A stretch of 64,000 nt of DNA, taken from IMG/VR virus record IMGVR_UViG_3300011116_000925, positions 1 to 64,000 of that record; one strand, written 5' to 3'. Shown piece after piece: positions 32,107 to 42,100 of the stretch. This DNA comes from a virus. Under the pieces are notes generated by a model, which saw only the letters and a list, made by a program, of their open reading frames with translations, was not told the DNA's origin and searched no databases. Within the stretch, counting starts at the first letter, position 1. Each line of letters opens with the position of its first letter. The translations under genes were made by a program, and so were the position numbers.

Positions 32107-33069
32107 TTATTTATTTTTATTCTTAATCAATTTAAATGAACTCTGCATCTGACAGACCCATGACCATGCTAATGTTGCTGCTGCCAATGATGTAATATTA
32201 TTGACATCATATGATGGAGCTACTTCAACAAAATCTGCCCCTATCCAATCTAAGAATAAATTTTCAATTAAATACTTTGCCTGCAATGTTGTCAATCCAC
32301 CTATTTCTGGTGTGCCAGTGCCTGGAGCATATGCTGGATCTAGGCAATCAATATCAAAGGTTAGATAACATTTTTTATTCCCGACCACATTTCTAATTTG
32401 ATCAACAATAGAATCAATATTTCTTTTTATAAAATCAATAGGTGTGATCACGGTTCCACCTTCGTTTGAAAAATAATCACCTGATTTTAAATCTGCTGGA
32501 CTGCGTATTCCAATTTGTACACTCTTAGATGCATCAACGAAACCTTCTTGTATCGCATTGTACATCCAAGTTCCATGTCCATAATATCCTGAACCATGCT
32601 TAAACCAAGTATCACAATGCGCATCAAAATGAACTACACTGATAGGAAATTCATATTCATTCCACAATGAATATCCAATTCCTCTAAGAATTCCTCGAGT
32701 AATGCTATGATCACCACCAAAAATTAATGGAATATTTTTATTAGGCACTAAAATTGTTTGAATATATGATTGAATTTTATCATGACATTCTGATACCTCG
32801 AATGCGTTATTAATAGCGAGGTCACCCGAATCCCAAATATGATTATAATCAACCATATTATGGAATGTCGGGTGACATCCATCAGTAAGCATAAGGCTTG
32901 CTTCACGAATGGCTGCCGGACCTTGCCTTGCTCCTGATCTAAATGTTGTCGCTGCATCATATGGAATTCCCAATACCTGGATAGAATTCCTTTGTTCAAT
33001 ATTTCCTGATTTTAGAAAAGTTCGTATACCATGCATTGGCATGATATCTAGATCTTTATGAATCAACAT
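32107..33069 (-). CDS. speB: Agmatinase (ureohydrolase family)
   Basis: 320 residues with the full two-manganese site: GGDHSI, DAHCDTW, and DIDCLDPAYAPGTGTPE. The RSGARQGPAAIR loop and the TGTPEIGG end favour agmatinase over arginase. It converts agmatine to putrescine and urea. Full length and intact. The gene ends within the late box of the ART-like gene. Confidence 0.93.
   Translation of the reverse strand: MLIHKDLDIMPMHGIRTFLKSGNIEQRNSIQVLGIPYDAATTFRSGARQGPAAIREASLMLTDGCHPTFHNMVDYNHIWDSGDLAINNAFEVSECHDKIQSYIQTILVPNKNIPLIFGGDHSITRGILRGIGYSLWNEYEFPISVVHFDAHCDTWFKHGSGYYGHGTWMYNAIQEGFVDASKSVQIGIRSPADLKSGDYFSNEGGTVITPIDFIKRNIDSIVDQIRNVVGNKKCYLTFDIDCLDPAYAPGTGTPEIGGLTTLQAKYLIENLFLDWIGADFVEVAPSYDVNNITSLAAATLAWSWVCQMQSSFKLIKNKNK
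32108..32115 (-). promoter_or_regulatory. Late promoter box AATAAATA
   Basis: 4 bp spacer (ATGA) to the ATG at 32103. Overlaps the agmatinase stop codon. Confidence 0.62.
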
Positions 33070-33311
33070 ACTACGGTCTTTACCATAGTAATATATTTTC
33101 CTAATATTAATTTTAAATTATTATTATGTTGAATAAATTCAACATAATATTTGGTACTACAATTAGCACTGCAAAATGGATATAATATTTCATCTTTAAC
33201 AAAATAATAAGTTGGTTCATTTGCCACATGAGCTGTTAACATTCCATCATCATTAGATGACCAATTTCGATGTAATAAACAATTTAATCCACAGGTAGTA
33301 CAATTATACAC
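33063..33311 (-). CDS. Small zinc-binding protein
   Basis: 82 residues. Cysteines at the start (CTTCGLNC) and in the middle (PFCSANC) form a CxxC/CxxxC zinc site. Overlaps the agmatinase gene by 7 bp and the gene upstream by 8 bp. No family recognised. Confidence 0.68.
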   Translation of the reverse strand: MYNCTTCGLNCLLHRNWSSNDDGMLTAHVANEPTYYFVKDEILYPFCSANCSTKYYVEFIQHNNNLKLILGKYITMVKTVVC

Positions 33312-33573
33312 GACAGCTCATCAAAGTTTGTACATATCCACGTAGAGCATGAATAGTAAGATAATCAATATTGGTCATTTCTTTTTCTTGCCCTTTATAT
33401 TTTTCTAAAAGTTGTGATAACATCATTCCAAAATATAAGGCATCATCACCTCGGAAAAATATTCCTGGCCAATCATTATTGATTATTAAGGCTCCACTCT
33501 CAATCCTATCACCATGTTCCTTGATATGAAATGGATCTGGTATTTTACTTAAATCTGCTGTAATTTCTTGCAT
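33304..33573 (-). CDS. Small hypothetical protein
   Basis: 89 residues from the ATG in TGATG (MQEITADLSKIPD), formed with the stop of the gene upstream. The motif GALIINNDWPGIFFRGDDA recalls small proteins of other T4-like phages. Helical C-terminus. Confidence 0.67.
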   Translation of the reverse strand: MQEITADLSKIPDPFHIKEHGDRIESGALIINNDWPGIFFRGDDALYFGMMLSQLLEKYKGQEKEMTNIDYLTIHALRGYVQTLMSCRV

Positions 33574-33878
33574 CAATGACTCAACACATTTACCAATAAA
33601 TTAATAATTTCAGAATCTGATTTTGATGATACAAAACCTAATGATTTCTTTTTATTTAAGAATGATTTCAATTTGCGTGAAACTCCTTCTTCATTATATT
33701 TAGCTTCAACCATGTCTCGACGTATGATATATCGGCCTTCGCTATGTAACCAACAATATATCCCAAGATTAAAATCAACTAATTCACCAAGATAATAAAC
33801 ATATGTGCTATTTTCAACAGGAATTGGATAATCAACCATCAAACTCATTGATCGCTCTTTACAATCAATATTGTTCAT
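33573..33878 (-). CDS. Small hypothetical protein
   Basis: 101 residues (MNNIDCKERSMSLMV). Beta-rich N-terminal half and helical C-terminal half (NEEGVSRKLKSFLNKKKS). No family recognised. Confidence 0.67.
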   Translation of the reverse strand: MNNIDCKERSMSLMVDYPIPVENSTYVYYLGELVDFNLGIYCWLHSEGRYIIRRDMVEAKYNEEGVSRKLKSFLNKKKSLGFVSSKSDSEIINLLVNVLSH

Positions 33879-33880
33879 AT

Positions 33881-34501
33881 TTAATATCCTTCGTCTTCAG
33901 TATGATCTAAGTTTATTGATGGTTCTTTTTTAATGATTTCGGCAACCACCATATTGTCCATTTTATAACCCTTAAGAGAATATTTAAACCATCTCTTAAC
34001 GAAATCTGAATTTGTCTTGCCTTCTAGTACCAATTTCTTTTCAATGATCTGTTGATGAGTATTTGGTCCAAAATAAAATGTAGATCCATCATATCCAACC
34101 TTACATACACCGAAATCAAATGTATTAAAAATTTCATCATAGGATTTTAAAAATTCTCGAATAATTATCTGTATTTTACCTGATCCAGATTGAAATGTCA
34201 ATGCATTGTCAGTTTGAATTATCATATGCATGCCATATTTGTTTTCTAATCTAAATTTAAAATATTTTAAGGCTTCTTCGGATTCAACCCAAAAATCAAA
34301 ATCATTGATAGAATCATAACTTTTATCTAAATACAAAGATAAAGCTCCACCACCACAAAAGAATATTCCATGTTTTCTTAGATTTGGTAAATCAGATATT
34401 AAATCTCCTGGAAATCTATTAGAAGGTTTTATTGATGACCCAAATGATACTTCTTCAATGGATAAAGTATTTGTAGCTCTAGGTATACCAAACCAACTCA
34501 T
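33881..34501 (-). CDS. Nucleotidyltransferase-like protein
   Basis: 206 residues starting MSWFGIPRAT (TAATG coupling). The motif CGGGALSLYL followed by NDFDFWV gives the GG...DxD signature, with a possible third acidic residue in FDFGVCK. A stand-alone transferase of the pol-beta superfamily; substrate unknown. Second transferase of this kind in the window after the RlaP-like gene. Confidence 0.76.
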   Translation of the reverse strand: MSWFGIPRATNTLSIEEVSFGSSIKPSNRFPGDLISDLPNLRKHGIFFCGGGALSLYLDKSYDSINDFDFWVESEEALKYFKFRLENKYGMHMIIQTDNALTFQSGSGKIQIIIREFLKSYDEIFNTFDFGVCKVGYDGSTFYFGPNTHQQIIEKKLVLEGKTNSDFVKRWFKYSLKGYKMDNMVVAEIIKKEPSINLDHTEDEGY

Positions 34502-35313
34502 TATGTCCACAATCCTTCTCTAATTTTGACTAATCTAATCAACATTTCTTCATCTTCCTTCATATGTTGATTATCAAGATCATTCACCTTTTGTAGAATA
34601 TTTTTTTGTTCTTGTTGTTCTTCATCTGTAAGTTGCATACTGTTTATCCAGAAACCATCCTTCTTTAAATGTTTCATTTTTTCACAATATGCAGACCACC
34701 CTGATTCATCCATTGAATCTTGACGCAATGGTCGTATCTGTGTCCACCATAGATATAATTCTTCGATTTCTTTTGCTCTAATTGCTTGATCAGTTAGGGT
34801 TCCATATATAGAATCAGATGGTTTATAGCCCATGCTTTCATCATTCGTGAGTCCCTTTTCCCATCGAAGATGATCTAATCCAGCATCTCGATTTCTATAA
34901 TTTTTAATTCTAAATAATCCATTGCTAAAGAATGGGAGGGAATATTTCTTCTTAGCTGATTCATCAAATACCATTGTCTTCCATGACAATTCAATTTCAA
35001 CATAATCTTTCAACAAGCTAAAACATGAATGTAGTATCCTATCACTAGTATCATAATATCCAGGTTTTAAACCAGTATCTACCATATGATATCTGTCAAA
35101 TAAACGATGTCTAATATAGTTTTTGCAATCCATATAACCATTACGAATTGGATATGTGATATCATTAATTTTATCCCAAATTTCTTCTGTGACAAAATAT
35201 GCCCATGGCCTAGATGTTTTCAATTTATTTTCCCAATTATCCCATTCTTCTAATGACAGATATTCTGGTTTTTCAACCTTCATTCTAGCACGTAAATAAT
35301 CTTGAATATTCAT
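34501..35313 (-). CDS. Conserved phage protein, unknown
   Basis: 270 residues from ATG 35313 (MNIQDYLRARMKV). Conserved-looking blocks LDHLRWEKGL, TLTDQAIRAKEIEELYLWW and IRPLRQDSMDESGW occur in an unassigned family of many large phages. Charged, helical, no membrane segment. Function unknown. Confidence 0.76.
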   Translation of the reverse strand: MNIQDYLRARMKVEKPEYLSLEEWDNWENKLKTSRPWAYFVTEEIWDKINDITYPIRNGYMDCKNYIRHRLFDRYHMVDTGLKPGYYDTSDRILHSCFSLLKDYVEIELSWKTMVFDESAKKKYSLPFFSNGLFRIKNYRNRDAGLDHLRWEKGLTNDESMGYKPSDSIYGTLTDQAIRAKEIEELYLWWTQIRPLRQDSMDESGWSAYCEKMKHLKKDGFWINSMQLTDEEQQEQKNILQKVNDLDNQHMKEDEEMLIRLVKIREGLWT

Positions 35314-35666
35314 TCTATATAAACCCACATGTTCTTTTTGTATTTTCTTAGATAACCTAGAAATAAATGATTTCCATTATCAATCTTAACTCGCTTAATA
35401 TAATCCTTAGGAGGCATTTGATCTGCATAAGGATCAACAATTATATGATTAGATTGCTTTACAATAATCATTCCCATAGAACAACTATTTAAAATTGCCA
35501 CTCGATCACCAACCTTTGGTCGAGTCGTTTGATGTATCCATCCAGTTGATATAAAATCAAATCCAATATTAGAATTAGTCCACTCGGGAAAATCTTCTAA
35601 TTTCTTTTCTAAATATATTCTTCCATAGATAATATTCTTTAATATCGTTAAAATGGAATTAAACAT
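35310..35666 (-). CDS. Small hypothetical protein with barrel-like core
   Basis: 118 residues from ATG 35666 (MFNSILTILK). The core GDRVAILNSCSMGMIIV has the look of a small beta-barrel. ATGA overlap with the next gene. Confidence 0.66.
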   Translation of the reverse strand: MFNSILTILKNIIYGRIYLEKKLEDFPEWTNSNIGFDFISTGWIHQTTRPKVGDRVAILNSCSMGMIIVKQSNHIIVDPYADQMPPKDYIKRVKIDNGNHLFLGYLRKYKKNMWVYIE

Positions 35667-35680
35667 CAATTACAACACTA

Positions 35681-35917
35681 TTAGGTAGCCTTCTTACGTC
35701 TAACAAGAAATTCTGGCATTCTTGGCCACCCATCTGCATAGAAAAATTTAGGATCAAATTTTGGAATATTATCCTTTTTCTTTTTAGAAGGTTCATTTTT
35801 GGTTTTTATTTTTTTGATTTCAGATACTTCAGCGGCGCCCAATTCTTTTGCCACTATTGCTGGATCAACTTTTTTAGTAGTTGATTCCTTAATTTTAACC
35901 TTAGATTTATTGCCCAT
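35681..35917 (-). CDS. Small Lys-rich protein
   Basis: 78 residues, about one third Lys, with IKE-S near the N-terminus and a C-terminal ADGWPRMPEFLVRRKK. Low complexity; nucleic-acid binding is possible. Confidence 0.62.
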   Translation of the reverse strand: MGNKSKVKIKESTTKKVDPAIVAKELGAAEVSEIKKIKTKNEPSKKKKDNIPKFDPKFFYADGWPRMPEFLVRRKKAT

Positions 35918-35919
35918 AA

Positions 35920-36117
35920 TTAATTCCGAATTGATATATGTTTTAGATTTCGAGCTTTAGATCTTAGATTAAGGTGTGGTTGCCCAGTTCTTCGATTAAT
36001 ATTTGCTGCAATTCCATTAAATTGAGTACCTAATCGAGATAATTGCCTCACTGCTCTTTTGGCCAATTCTAATGCTCGTTCCTTAGTATTTCGTTTGGTT
36101 GTTTGTTTCTTATACAT
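35920..36117 (-). CDS. Small Arg/Lys-rich protein
   Basis: 65 strongly basic residues (MYKKQTTKRNTKERA) with a helical first half; may bind nucleic acid. First gene after a host-type promoter, so early and leaderless. Function unknown. Confidence 0.65.
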   Translation of the reverse strand: MYKKQTTKRNTKERALELAKRAVRQLSRLGTQFNGIAANINRRTGQPHLNLRSKARNLKHISIRN

Positions 36118-36123
36118 TATTAG

Positions 36124-36152
36124 AGTTTATATGATTGATCAATCTAGGTCAA
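36124..36152 (-). promoter_or_regulatory. Host-type promoter, leaderless
   Basis: TTGACC, 17 bp, TAAACT, then CTAATA and the ATG at 36117. Confidence 0.65.
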
Positions 36153-36164
36153 TCAATAAATTGG

Positions 36165-36623
36165 TCATAACCTAAAATCTTCCTGTCCGGCAATCTTTAG
36201 TTTTATAACATTGTTAATTTGGAAACCCTTAATATCAAGGGTTTTAATAATACCCTGCCATTTATTTCTCATTAATGCTACTTCATTAATCAATTCTTGG
36301 TATATGACAACTTCATCGTCACCATCTGCATATTTCTCAGCATCTCTACTAGTCAATAACCGATTATATCCCTCTAAATATTTTCTAAATATTCCAATTT
36401 TCTTTTTATTCATTATAATGTTTAAATGTTCAAGAATGGCTTCAATTTCCTGAAGCTGTGAAAATCTTTGTTCTACGATACCAGGAAGATCACGGCTCAA
36501 TTTTTCAACTGAGCCGGATATCCTAACCTCTAGTTTGGCTTGTAAATATTCTGATTCATACCAATCTAATGCATTTGGAATTTCAGATAAATTAGATTTG
36601 ACTTTATTAAACCAAATTGCCAT
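36165..36623 (-). CDS. uvsY: UvsY-like recombination mediator
   Basis: 152 residues, all helical. The middle reads KKIGIFRKYLEGYNRLLTSR followed by DGDDEVV, and the C-terminal half has RNKWQGIIKTLDIKGFQINN, the pattern of UvsY-like mediators. UvsY loads UvsX on gp32-coated DNA. The uvsX gene is two positions upstream. Length is slightly above T4 UvsY (137). Confidence 0.78.
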   Translation of the reverse strand: MAIWFNKVKSNLSEIPNALDWYESEYLQAKLEVRISGSVEKLSRDLPGIVEQRFSQLQEIEAILEHLNIIMNKKKIGIFRKYLEGYNRLLTSRDAEKYADGDDEVVIYQELINEVALMRNKWQGIIKTLDIKGFQINNVIKLKIAGQEDFRL

Positions 36624-36853
36624 TATTCCTCAATTTCTTCCTCTTCATCATCAACTTCTAACGCTCTAGCTATTGATACGCTTAAGACTGAATCATTTCT
36701 AGCCAATTCCATTAGATCTTCATCACTCATATTATTACCCAGCAACCATTCTATATAGGCATCAGCGACTAGATTCTTTTCTTTAGGTTGAATACTAATA
36801 GCAAAAATATCCCATAATTCTAATGCAATATCTGCATCTAATATCACATGCAT
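36623..36853 (-). CDS. Small acidic protein between uvsX and uvsY
   Basis: 76 residues (MHVILDADIALELWD) with a very acidic tail. Shares bases with both neighbours (TAATG type), so it is made with them. Probably a recombination accessory by position; no domain. Confidence 0.72.
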   Translation of the reverse strand: MHVILDADIALELWDIFAISIQPKEKNLVADAYIEWLLGNNMSDEDLMELARNDSVLSVSIARALEVDDEEEEIEE

Positions 36854-37914
36854 TATTCTTCCTCACTAACTTCTGATATAATTTCTAAAATTTGGCCCGA
36901 TATAAATTCCCAATCTAACATGATCTTCATTAATATATCATCGGAATATGCCTTTTTGAATCCAATAAATTCTTCACCATTACTAAATTTAATCTTATAG
37001 CGATTTCCTTCACGAATGAAAACATTTTTAGATTCCAACATTTCCCACATTCCACTAAATGGATTCATCCCTTCATCCCAAGGAATCTTAATCTGAACAC
37101 TTTCAAATGGTTTATTATATCTAGTTTTCATAACCTTACATGCTGCTCTGATACCTCGAACATCAGTAACTTTATTTCCATCAGAATCTTCCTTAAGCTT
37201 CAATTTTCTCATTGCTACTACAATTGAACTAGCATAAATGAACCCCTGGCCGCCACTGATCTTGTCATCAGGATCAAACATGTCTTGGCTCGCATATGTA
37301 TGATTTGTGGCAACTAATCCTACGTTGAAATTGCCAAACATGTTAACACAATTTCGTATTAATGCTGTCAGTGCCTTAGGTTTTCGACCCATATCACCTT
37401 TAAGTTCACCACGGTCGAATTGATCAATATCTGTTTGTGTCAATAACATACCTAAACTATCAACAATGAATAATACCTTTGGTCTCTTGTCTTCGGGAGT
37501 TGCTCTATATTCCTTCATAAAATCTGAAATCAACTTTGCAACCTCATCAATCATACTTACACTAGCTTTGATGAGTTTATCTTCATTGGTATCAACACCT
37601 AAGGCCTGTAGCCAATTTTCATCCAATGCATTTTCTGAATCAATGATTATAGGAAGCCATCCCTTAAGTTGAGCTTCTCTAGCTAAATTTCCAGAACAAA
37701 TGAAACTCTTTCCACTACCACTTTCTCCCGCAAACATGGTAACTTTTCCCATTGGAACGCCCTTAAAAAAATCACCACTTATTCTATAATTTAATACATA
37801 ATTTCCTGTACTGATCCAATCGGTTGGATCATTAAATCCTAATGCCATATTAGGCACTGCTTTAGTCAAACTTTTTCTAAATTTTGAAATGTCGAACGCT
37901 TTGGTCATGATCAT
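36853..37914 (-). CDS. uvsX: UvsX recombinase (RecA-like)
   Basis: Strand-exchange protein of recombination and repair. Walker A GESGSGKS (63-70), Walker B VLFIVDSLGMLL, DNA-binding loop regions and ATNHTYASQDMFD. 353 residues (T4 UvsX 391). ATGs at 37914 and 37908 are both near AAGGAAG; the first is used. An intergenic hairpin separates it from gp32. Confidence 0.95.
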   Translation of the reverse strand: MIMTKAFDISKFRKSLTKAVPNMALGFNDPTDWISTGNYVLNYRISGDFFKGVPMGKVTMFAGESGSGKSFICSGNLAREAQLKGWLPIIIDSENALDENWLQALGVDTNEDKLIKASVSMIDEVAKLISDFMKEYRATPEDKRPKVLFIVDSLGMLLTQTDIDQFDRGELKGDMGRKPKALTALIRNCVNMFGNFNVGLVATNHTYASQDMFDPDDKISGGQGFIYASSIVVAMRKLKLKEDSDGNKVTDVRGIRAACKVMKTRYNKPFESVQIKIPWDEGMNPFSGMWEMLESKNVFIREGNRYKIKFSNGEEFIGFKKAYSDDILMKIMLDWEFISGQILEIISEVSEEE

Positions 37915-37940
37915 TCTTCCTTATTAATATAAATTAGTAG

Positions 37941-37973
37941 TAATAGTGAATTGATGACATCAATTCACTATTA
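37941..37973 (-). repeat. Intergenic hairpin between gp32 and uvsX
   Basis: Perfect 15 bp stem (TAATAGTGAATTGAT) with a 3-base loop. AT-rich, no long T-run, so partial termination or RNA processing is possible. Confidence 0.7.
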
Positions 37974-37980
37974 TTCATTT

Positions 37981-38979
37981 TTAAGATTTTGGTTGACGAT
38001 CTCGAATCATCTTTAATATATCTTCAGCTCGTGCGCCGCCAGGTTTCTTTGTTTCGATAACCTGAGATATGGGAGTCGTCTGTTCTGCAGAATTTTTATT
38101 TTCCACAATACGAACTTCTGGTTTAACAACATTTGAAGTTACGTTTGTTGTAATTAAATCTGCATCATCAGTTTCTGCAGTAGAATTAGTCTTTCGATCA
38201 TATGATTTATAAAACATCCCAAATTTATCTGAATCAAAATTATCACCATTTACACTTGATTCAAACATTTCTTTAATAAGCTTTAATTCATCAGTTGTTG
38301 GTTTCTTTGGAAGAAAATCCTTAAGATTAAAGAGTCCAAATTTTTCAATAGCTTCTAATTCTTGATCATTAAGAGGACGTTCTCGACGTGCCCAGGTGCT
38401 TGTACCATAATCAGCATATTGTCCTTTAGAACCTTTGATAATTCTAAAATCCAATCCACGTTTAATATCAGTTGGAAGTTCTTCCATCTCAGGATCCATC
38501 AATGCTCCCTTAATAACATTGAAAATCTGAGGATTAATAACCAACCTACGAATTGGATTTTCGGGAATAACTTCTTCTTTCATAGGACTATCTACTATAA
38601 AGCCTTGAAAAATATAACTACGCTTTTTCCAATACTTTCTTCCCATATCTTCAAGACTCTTATCCTTGAACCAATTTCGTACTTCAGCTAAGATAGGACA
38701 AGTTTCTCTCCACATCTCCATACAAGGAACTTGAACAGTAATAGACTTACTGTCGTCTTGACCCTTAATACCACGAAAAGGTAATTTAATCATATTTCTT
38801 TCAACCCAGAAAAATGAATTTGTGGTATCTTTGTCTGCCAAAAATCTAACGGTTGCGGTGCTGTTATCTGGAATATTCCAATGTGCATATACACTGGTAT
38901 CTGTGGAAGCACCTGTTCCACTTTTTCCTTTTTCAGATTCTGCCTTAAGCTTTGCTCTAATTTCTAATAATGTTGCCAT
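37981..38979 (-). CDS. 32: Single-stranded DNA-binding protein gp32
   Basis: 332 residues in the order of T4 gp32: basic N-terminus for cooperative binding (MATLLEIRAKLKAESEK), an OB-fold core with WVERNMIKLPFRGI, a partial zinc motif (VPCMEMWRETCP), and a variable acidic/polar C-terminal region. T4 gp32 coordinates replication and recombination and represses its own translation; the repeated leader here may serve that. Confidence 0.93.
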   Translation of the reverse strand: MATLLEIRAKLKAESEKGKSGTGASTDTSVYAHWNIPDNSTATVRFLADKDTTNSFFWVERNMIKLPFRGIKGQDDSKSITVQVPCMEMWRETCPILAEVRNWFKDKSLEDMGRKYWKKRSYIFQGFIVDSPMKEEVIPENPIRRLVINPQIFNVIKGALMDPEMEELPTDIKRGLDFRIIKGSKGQYADYGTSTWARRERPLNDQELEAIEKFGLFNLKDFLPKKPTTDELKLIKEMFESSVNGDNFDSDKFGMFYKSYDRKTNSTAETDDADLITTNVTSNVVKPEVRIVENKNSAEQTTPISQVIETKKPGGARAEDILKMIRDRQPKS

Positions 38980-39021
38980 AATGTTTCTCCTATAAATTTT
39001 GCCATAATGCTTGCCATAATG
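38973..39021 (-). repeat. Three copies of the gp32 initiation sequence
   Basis: CATTATGGCAA occurs at the real start (38973-38983) and again at 38999-39009 and 39011-39021. The upstream copies open an 18-codon frame that overlaps the gp32 start. Confidence 0.7.
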
Positions 39022-39033
39022 TATCTAATAAAA

Positions 39034-39061
39034 AATGCATTACAAGTTACTATAATGCATT
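39034..39061 (-). terminator. Terminator-like hairpin in the gp32 leader
   Basis: 9 bp stem (AATGCATTA), 10-base loop, followed by six T on the minus strand. It lies between a late box and the gp32 start, so it could end upstream transcripts or attenuate. Confidence 0.55.
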
Positions 39062-39063
39062 TC

Positions 39064-39071
39064 TATTTATG
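39064..39071 (-). promoter_or_regulatory. Late promoter box CATAAATA upstream of gp32
   Basis: Late box 85 bp before the gp32 ATG, after the stop of the large head protein. Confidence 0.5.
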
Positions 39072-39107
39072 TCGTCTATATTATAATATTAAAATCTGTA
39101 AGATTGA

Positions 39108-42100
39108 TTATGGTTTTACTCCAGTCTGTAAAGCTTTGGCAGCAGCCATCAATCTTGTTTTGTCTACGAAGTTTTTAGTTGCATCCATCTTATTGGTCAA
39201 TACCTTAGACAAATCCTCAAGACTCATATTATTAATGTCTGATAAACTTGGTCCACCCATTGAGGAAGTACCCATTGAAGACATTGATGGCATCGAATCT
39301 GATGATGAATATCCTGTTGCATTGTTTCCACCATATCCATCTCGACCCATCAATACGGCCATTTTGTAAATCAATTGATTTACAGTTTTCTTATCTTCTT
39401 TCATTGCACTAGGTGCAACTCGACGAACAACTGGTCTCAATGGTTTCTGATTCATAGTCATTGGTCTAATTGCAGGACCTGTTGTTCTTGGAACATTAGA
39501 TGTCTGTTGTGTGGTCGCAGTAGGTGGTTGTGGTTGACCACGTTGAGGAGGCATTGTAGGTGCAAGTTGTGGTTGAGCTGACGCCTGTTGTTGACTAGGC
39601 ATAGATGTGTCTCCAACACCAGGTGACATAGAATTCATCATATTCAACGCTGAATTAAAATCATTTGTCATTTTATCAACTGGATATCCCATTCTAGATC
39701 CCCAATTTCTTAGAGCAGTGATTGCTTCTGGACTATCAATTTTTATATTGGCCTTTCCCAGAGCTTTCATAAAATCAACATAAATTTTATTTGCGTGTTG
39801 ATTTGTTTCTTTTTCTCCAGCAATCTGTGCCTGTTTTCCACGAGCCATTGGACCAAGAGCATTCCATGCTTTTCCCCTAGCCCAAGTACCTAAGTTTTTA
39901 CCTACACCAACAGGTGCTTCACTTAGATTTTTTTTTTGCTTTTTTCGAGATTCAGACATTCCTTTACTTGAAGCGGACATCGCTAATTGTACCTGTTTCA
40001 ATGCATTAGTTAGATGTATTGATAAATTCTTAGGCAAACTTGGAATTGTTTCCCTAATTTTATTATAAACATCTGTTAATATATCCGAATCAGACATTCC
40101 TTCATGAATTGCATTTGGTTCAATTTGTTGATTAGAAGTTGTTGAACCTGCTAGTTCTAATGCTTTGTGAATTTCCTGTAGTGCCTTCATTAAATATTGA
40201 GATATATGTCTTGGTAAACTTGGAATTGTTTCCCTAATCTTGTTATACACATCATTCAATATTTCAGAATCAGACATGCCCTCAGACATTGTTGCTTTTT
40301 CCGTTGGACCCGAAGATGCTTTAACCACATTAATTGCCTGTAACATTGCTTGCATTGCCTGATTCATGTGTTCAGATGCAACCTTTGGCATACTAGGAAT
40401 AGCTTCTCTAATTACATTATAAATTTCACCTAAGATAGTAAGATCTGGTCTTCCTTCATTAATTTGTTTAGATTCAGTAACTTTAGATAAAGACTTCAAT
40501 TCTTTTTTAAGTTTGGCTAGATCTTGTTTCCAATAACGATCATACATATCAGTACCACTGGCTCCGCCATACCAACCTTGATCAGATTCAAGCTTCTTAA
40601 TCTTTCGTTCCAGTGATGCTTTCTTATCAGTATTTTCTAAGGCCTTTTCTTTGCTAGGTTTATTCACGATACGACCATGAGCTGTCATTTCCTTACCACG
40701 AGGAATACCTTTAAATTTAGTAGAATTTTTCTTGATAGCTTCATCTACTGTTTGAACTTCTTTTTCTTTTCGTTTGTCAATCTTCTTTCCTGTTTTATCA
40801 TTTTTCTTTTCTTTTGATAATCTTCTCTTTGTTTCCTCAGTTTCTTTTTTTGTTGACGCTGCTGATTTTCTTGCCTCGTTAACATGTTCTTTATTTTCCC
40901 TATAATCTTTATCGCCCTTATGACCTACAAGCTTGTAAGTTTCATCATGTCCTGCTTTATATGCTTCTATTTCAGATTTATCAGTTAAACTAACTCGTCT
41001 TCCATCTATGATTTTATGTGGGTTTTCTCTACGACCATACCATGCATCTGCACCACCTCTATCAAATGGTCCACCATGTGTTCTATCATATTTAGAATTT
41101 TGTCCATCATCTTCATTTTCTTCTTGAGTCTGTTCTTTTCCAGGCATTATTTTTTCAAGTTCATTTTGAGCCATGCTTCCAATTTTTGCTCCAGTCATTG
41201 CACCAGCTGGAGTTTTTGTTAATGCTCCGCCTGCAACTGCTCCTAATGCTGCTCCTGTAAATCCTTCTGTAATTCTAATTCCGTCTTTTCTTAATGCTTT
41301 GCGAGTAGTATTTTCAAGTATTCTAATTAAATTGTGAGTTTTCAACCATTCAATAATTACCGGCCTTGCATCGTCTTCTGCATTTCGCTCCGCTAGATCA
41401 CTCAACATGAATGATAGTTTTTCATCTTCTATTAAACCAATTAAACTACCAATAGCATTAATGCCATCTTCACCAAGATTAATCTTCGTTTGCATCAATT
41501 CATTGAATTTCTTTTTTTGATCCATACTAGTTGGACTAACATTAACTCCCTCGGTAATTAATCGAGCCCAATCCTTAAAGCTTTCCATATATTTTGTAGG
41601 TGAATTATTTTCTTCTATATCTCCCTTGAATGCGCCTAAGGTATCAGCATTTACAAATGCCTGAACCAATGCTAATGCTCTTTTATATTCAGGACTTGCC
41701 TTTTCTTTTGCAAATGCCATTCTATTATGATGATCATCTAACATATCACTCATACGACTCATAAAATTAGATATTTCTTCATTTTTACCGGAAAATTCAG
41801 ATGCCACATCACTTGCTTTACGAGCAAGTTTACTTGCTCCTTCTGGAGTTCCAATGTCAGTTGACATAGATACTACCAATTTAGGATCAAGTTTTTTAGA
41901 AACCATAACTTGTTTTAGGTAATTCATAACGGCAACCATATTACCAAATACACCTCCTTCTTGATCACGTTCTTTTTCCTGCAGTAAGGCACCAATCAAT
42001 GGCAATGTATCTGACAAACTTTCGTCAAACGACTTAACCGTAAATGTATTCTTTAACATTTGTATCCTATCATCATTAAGTTGTAATTCTGGAGTTGATT

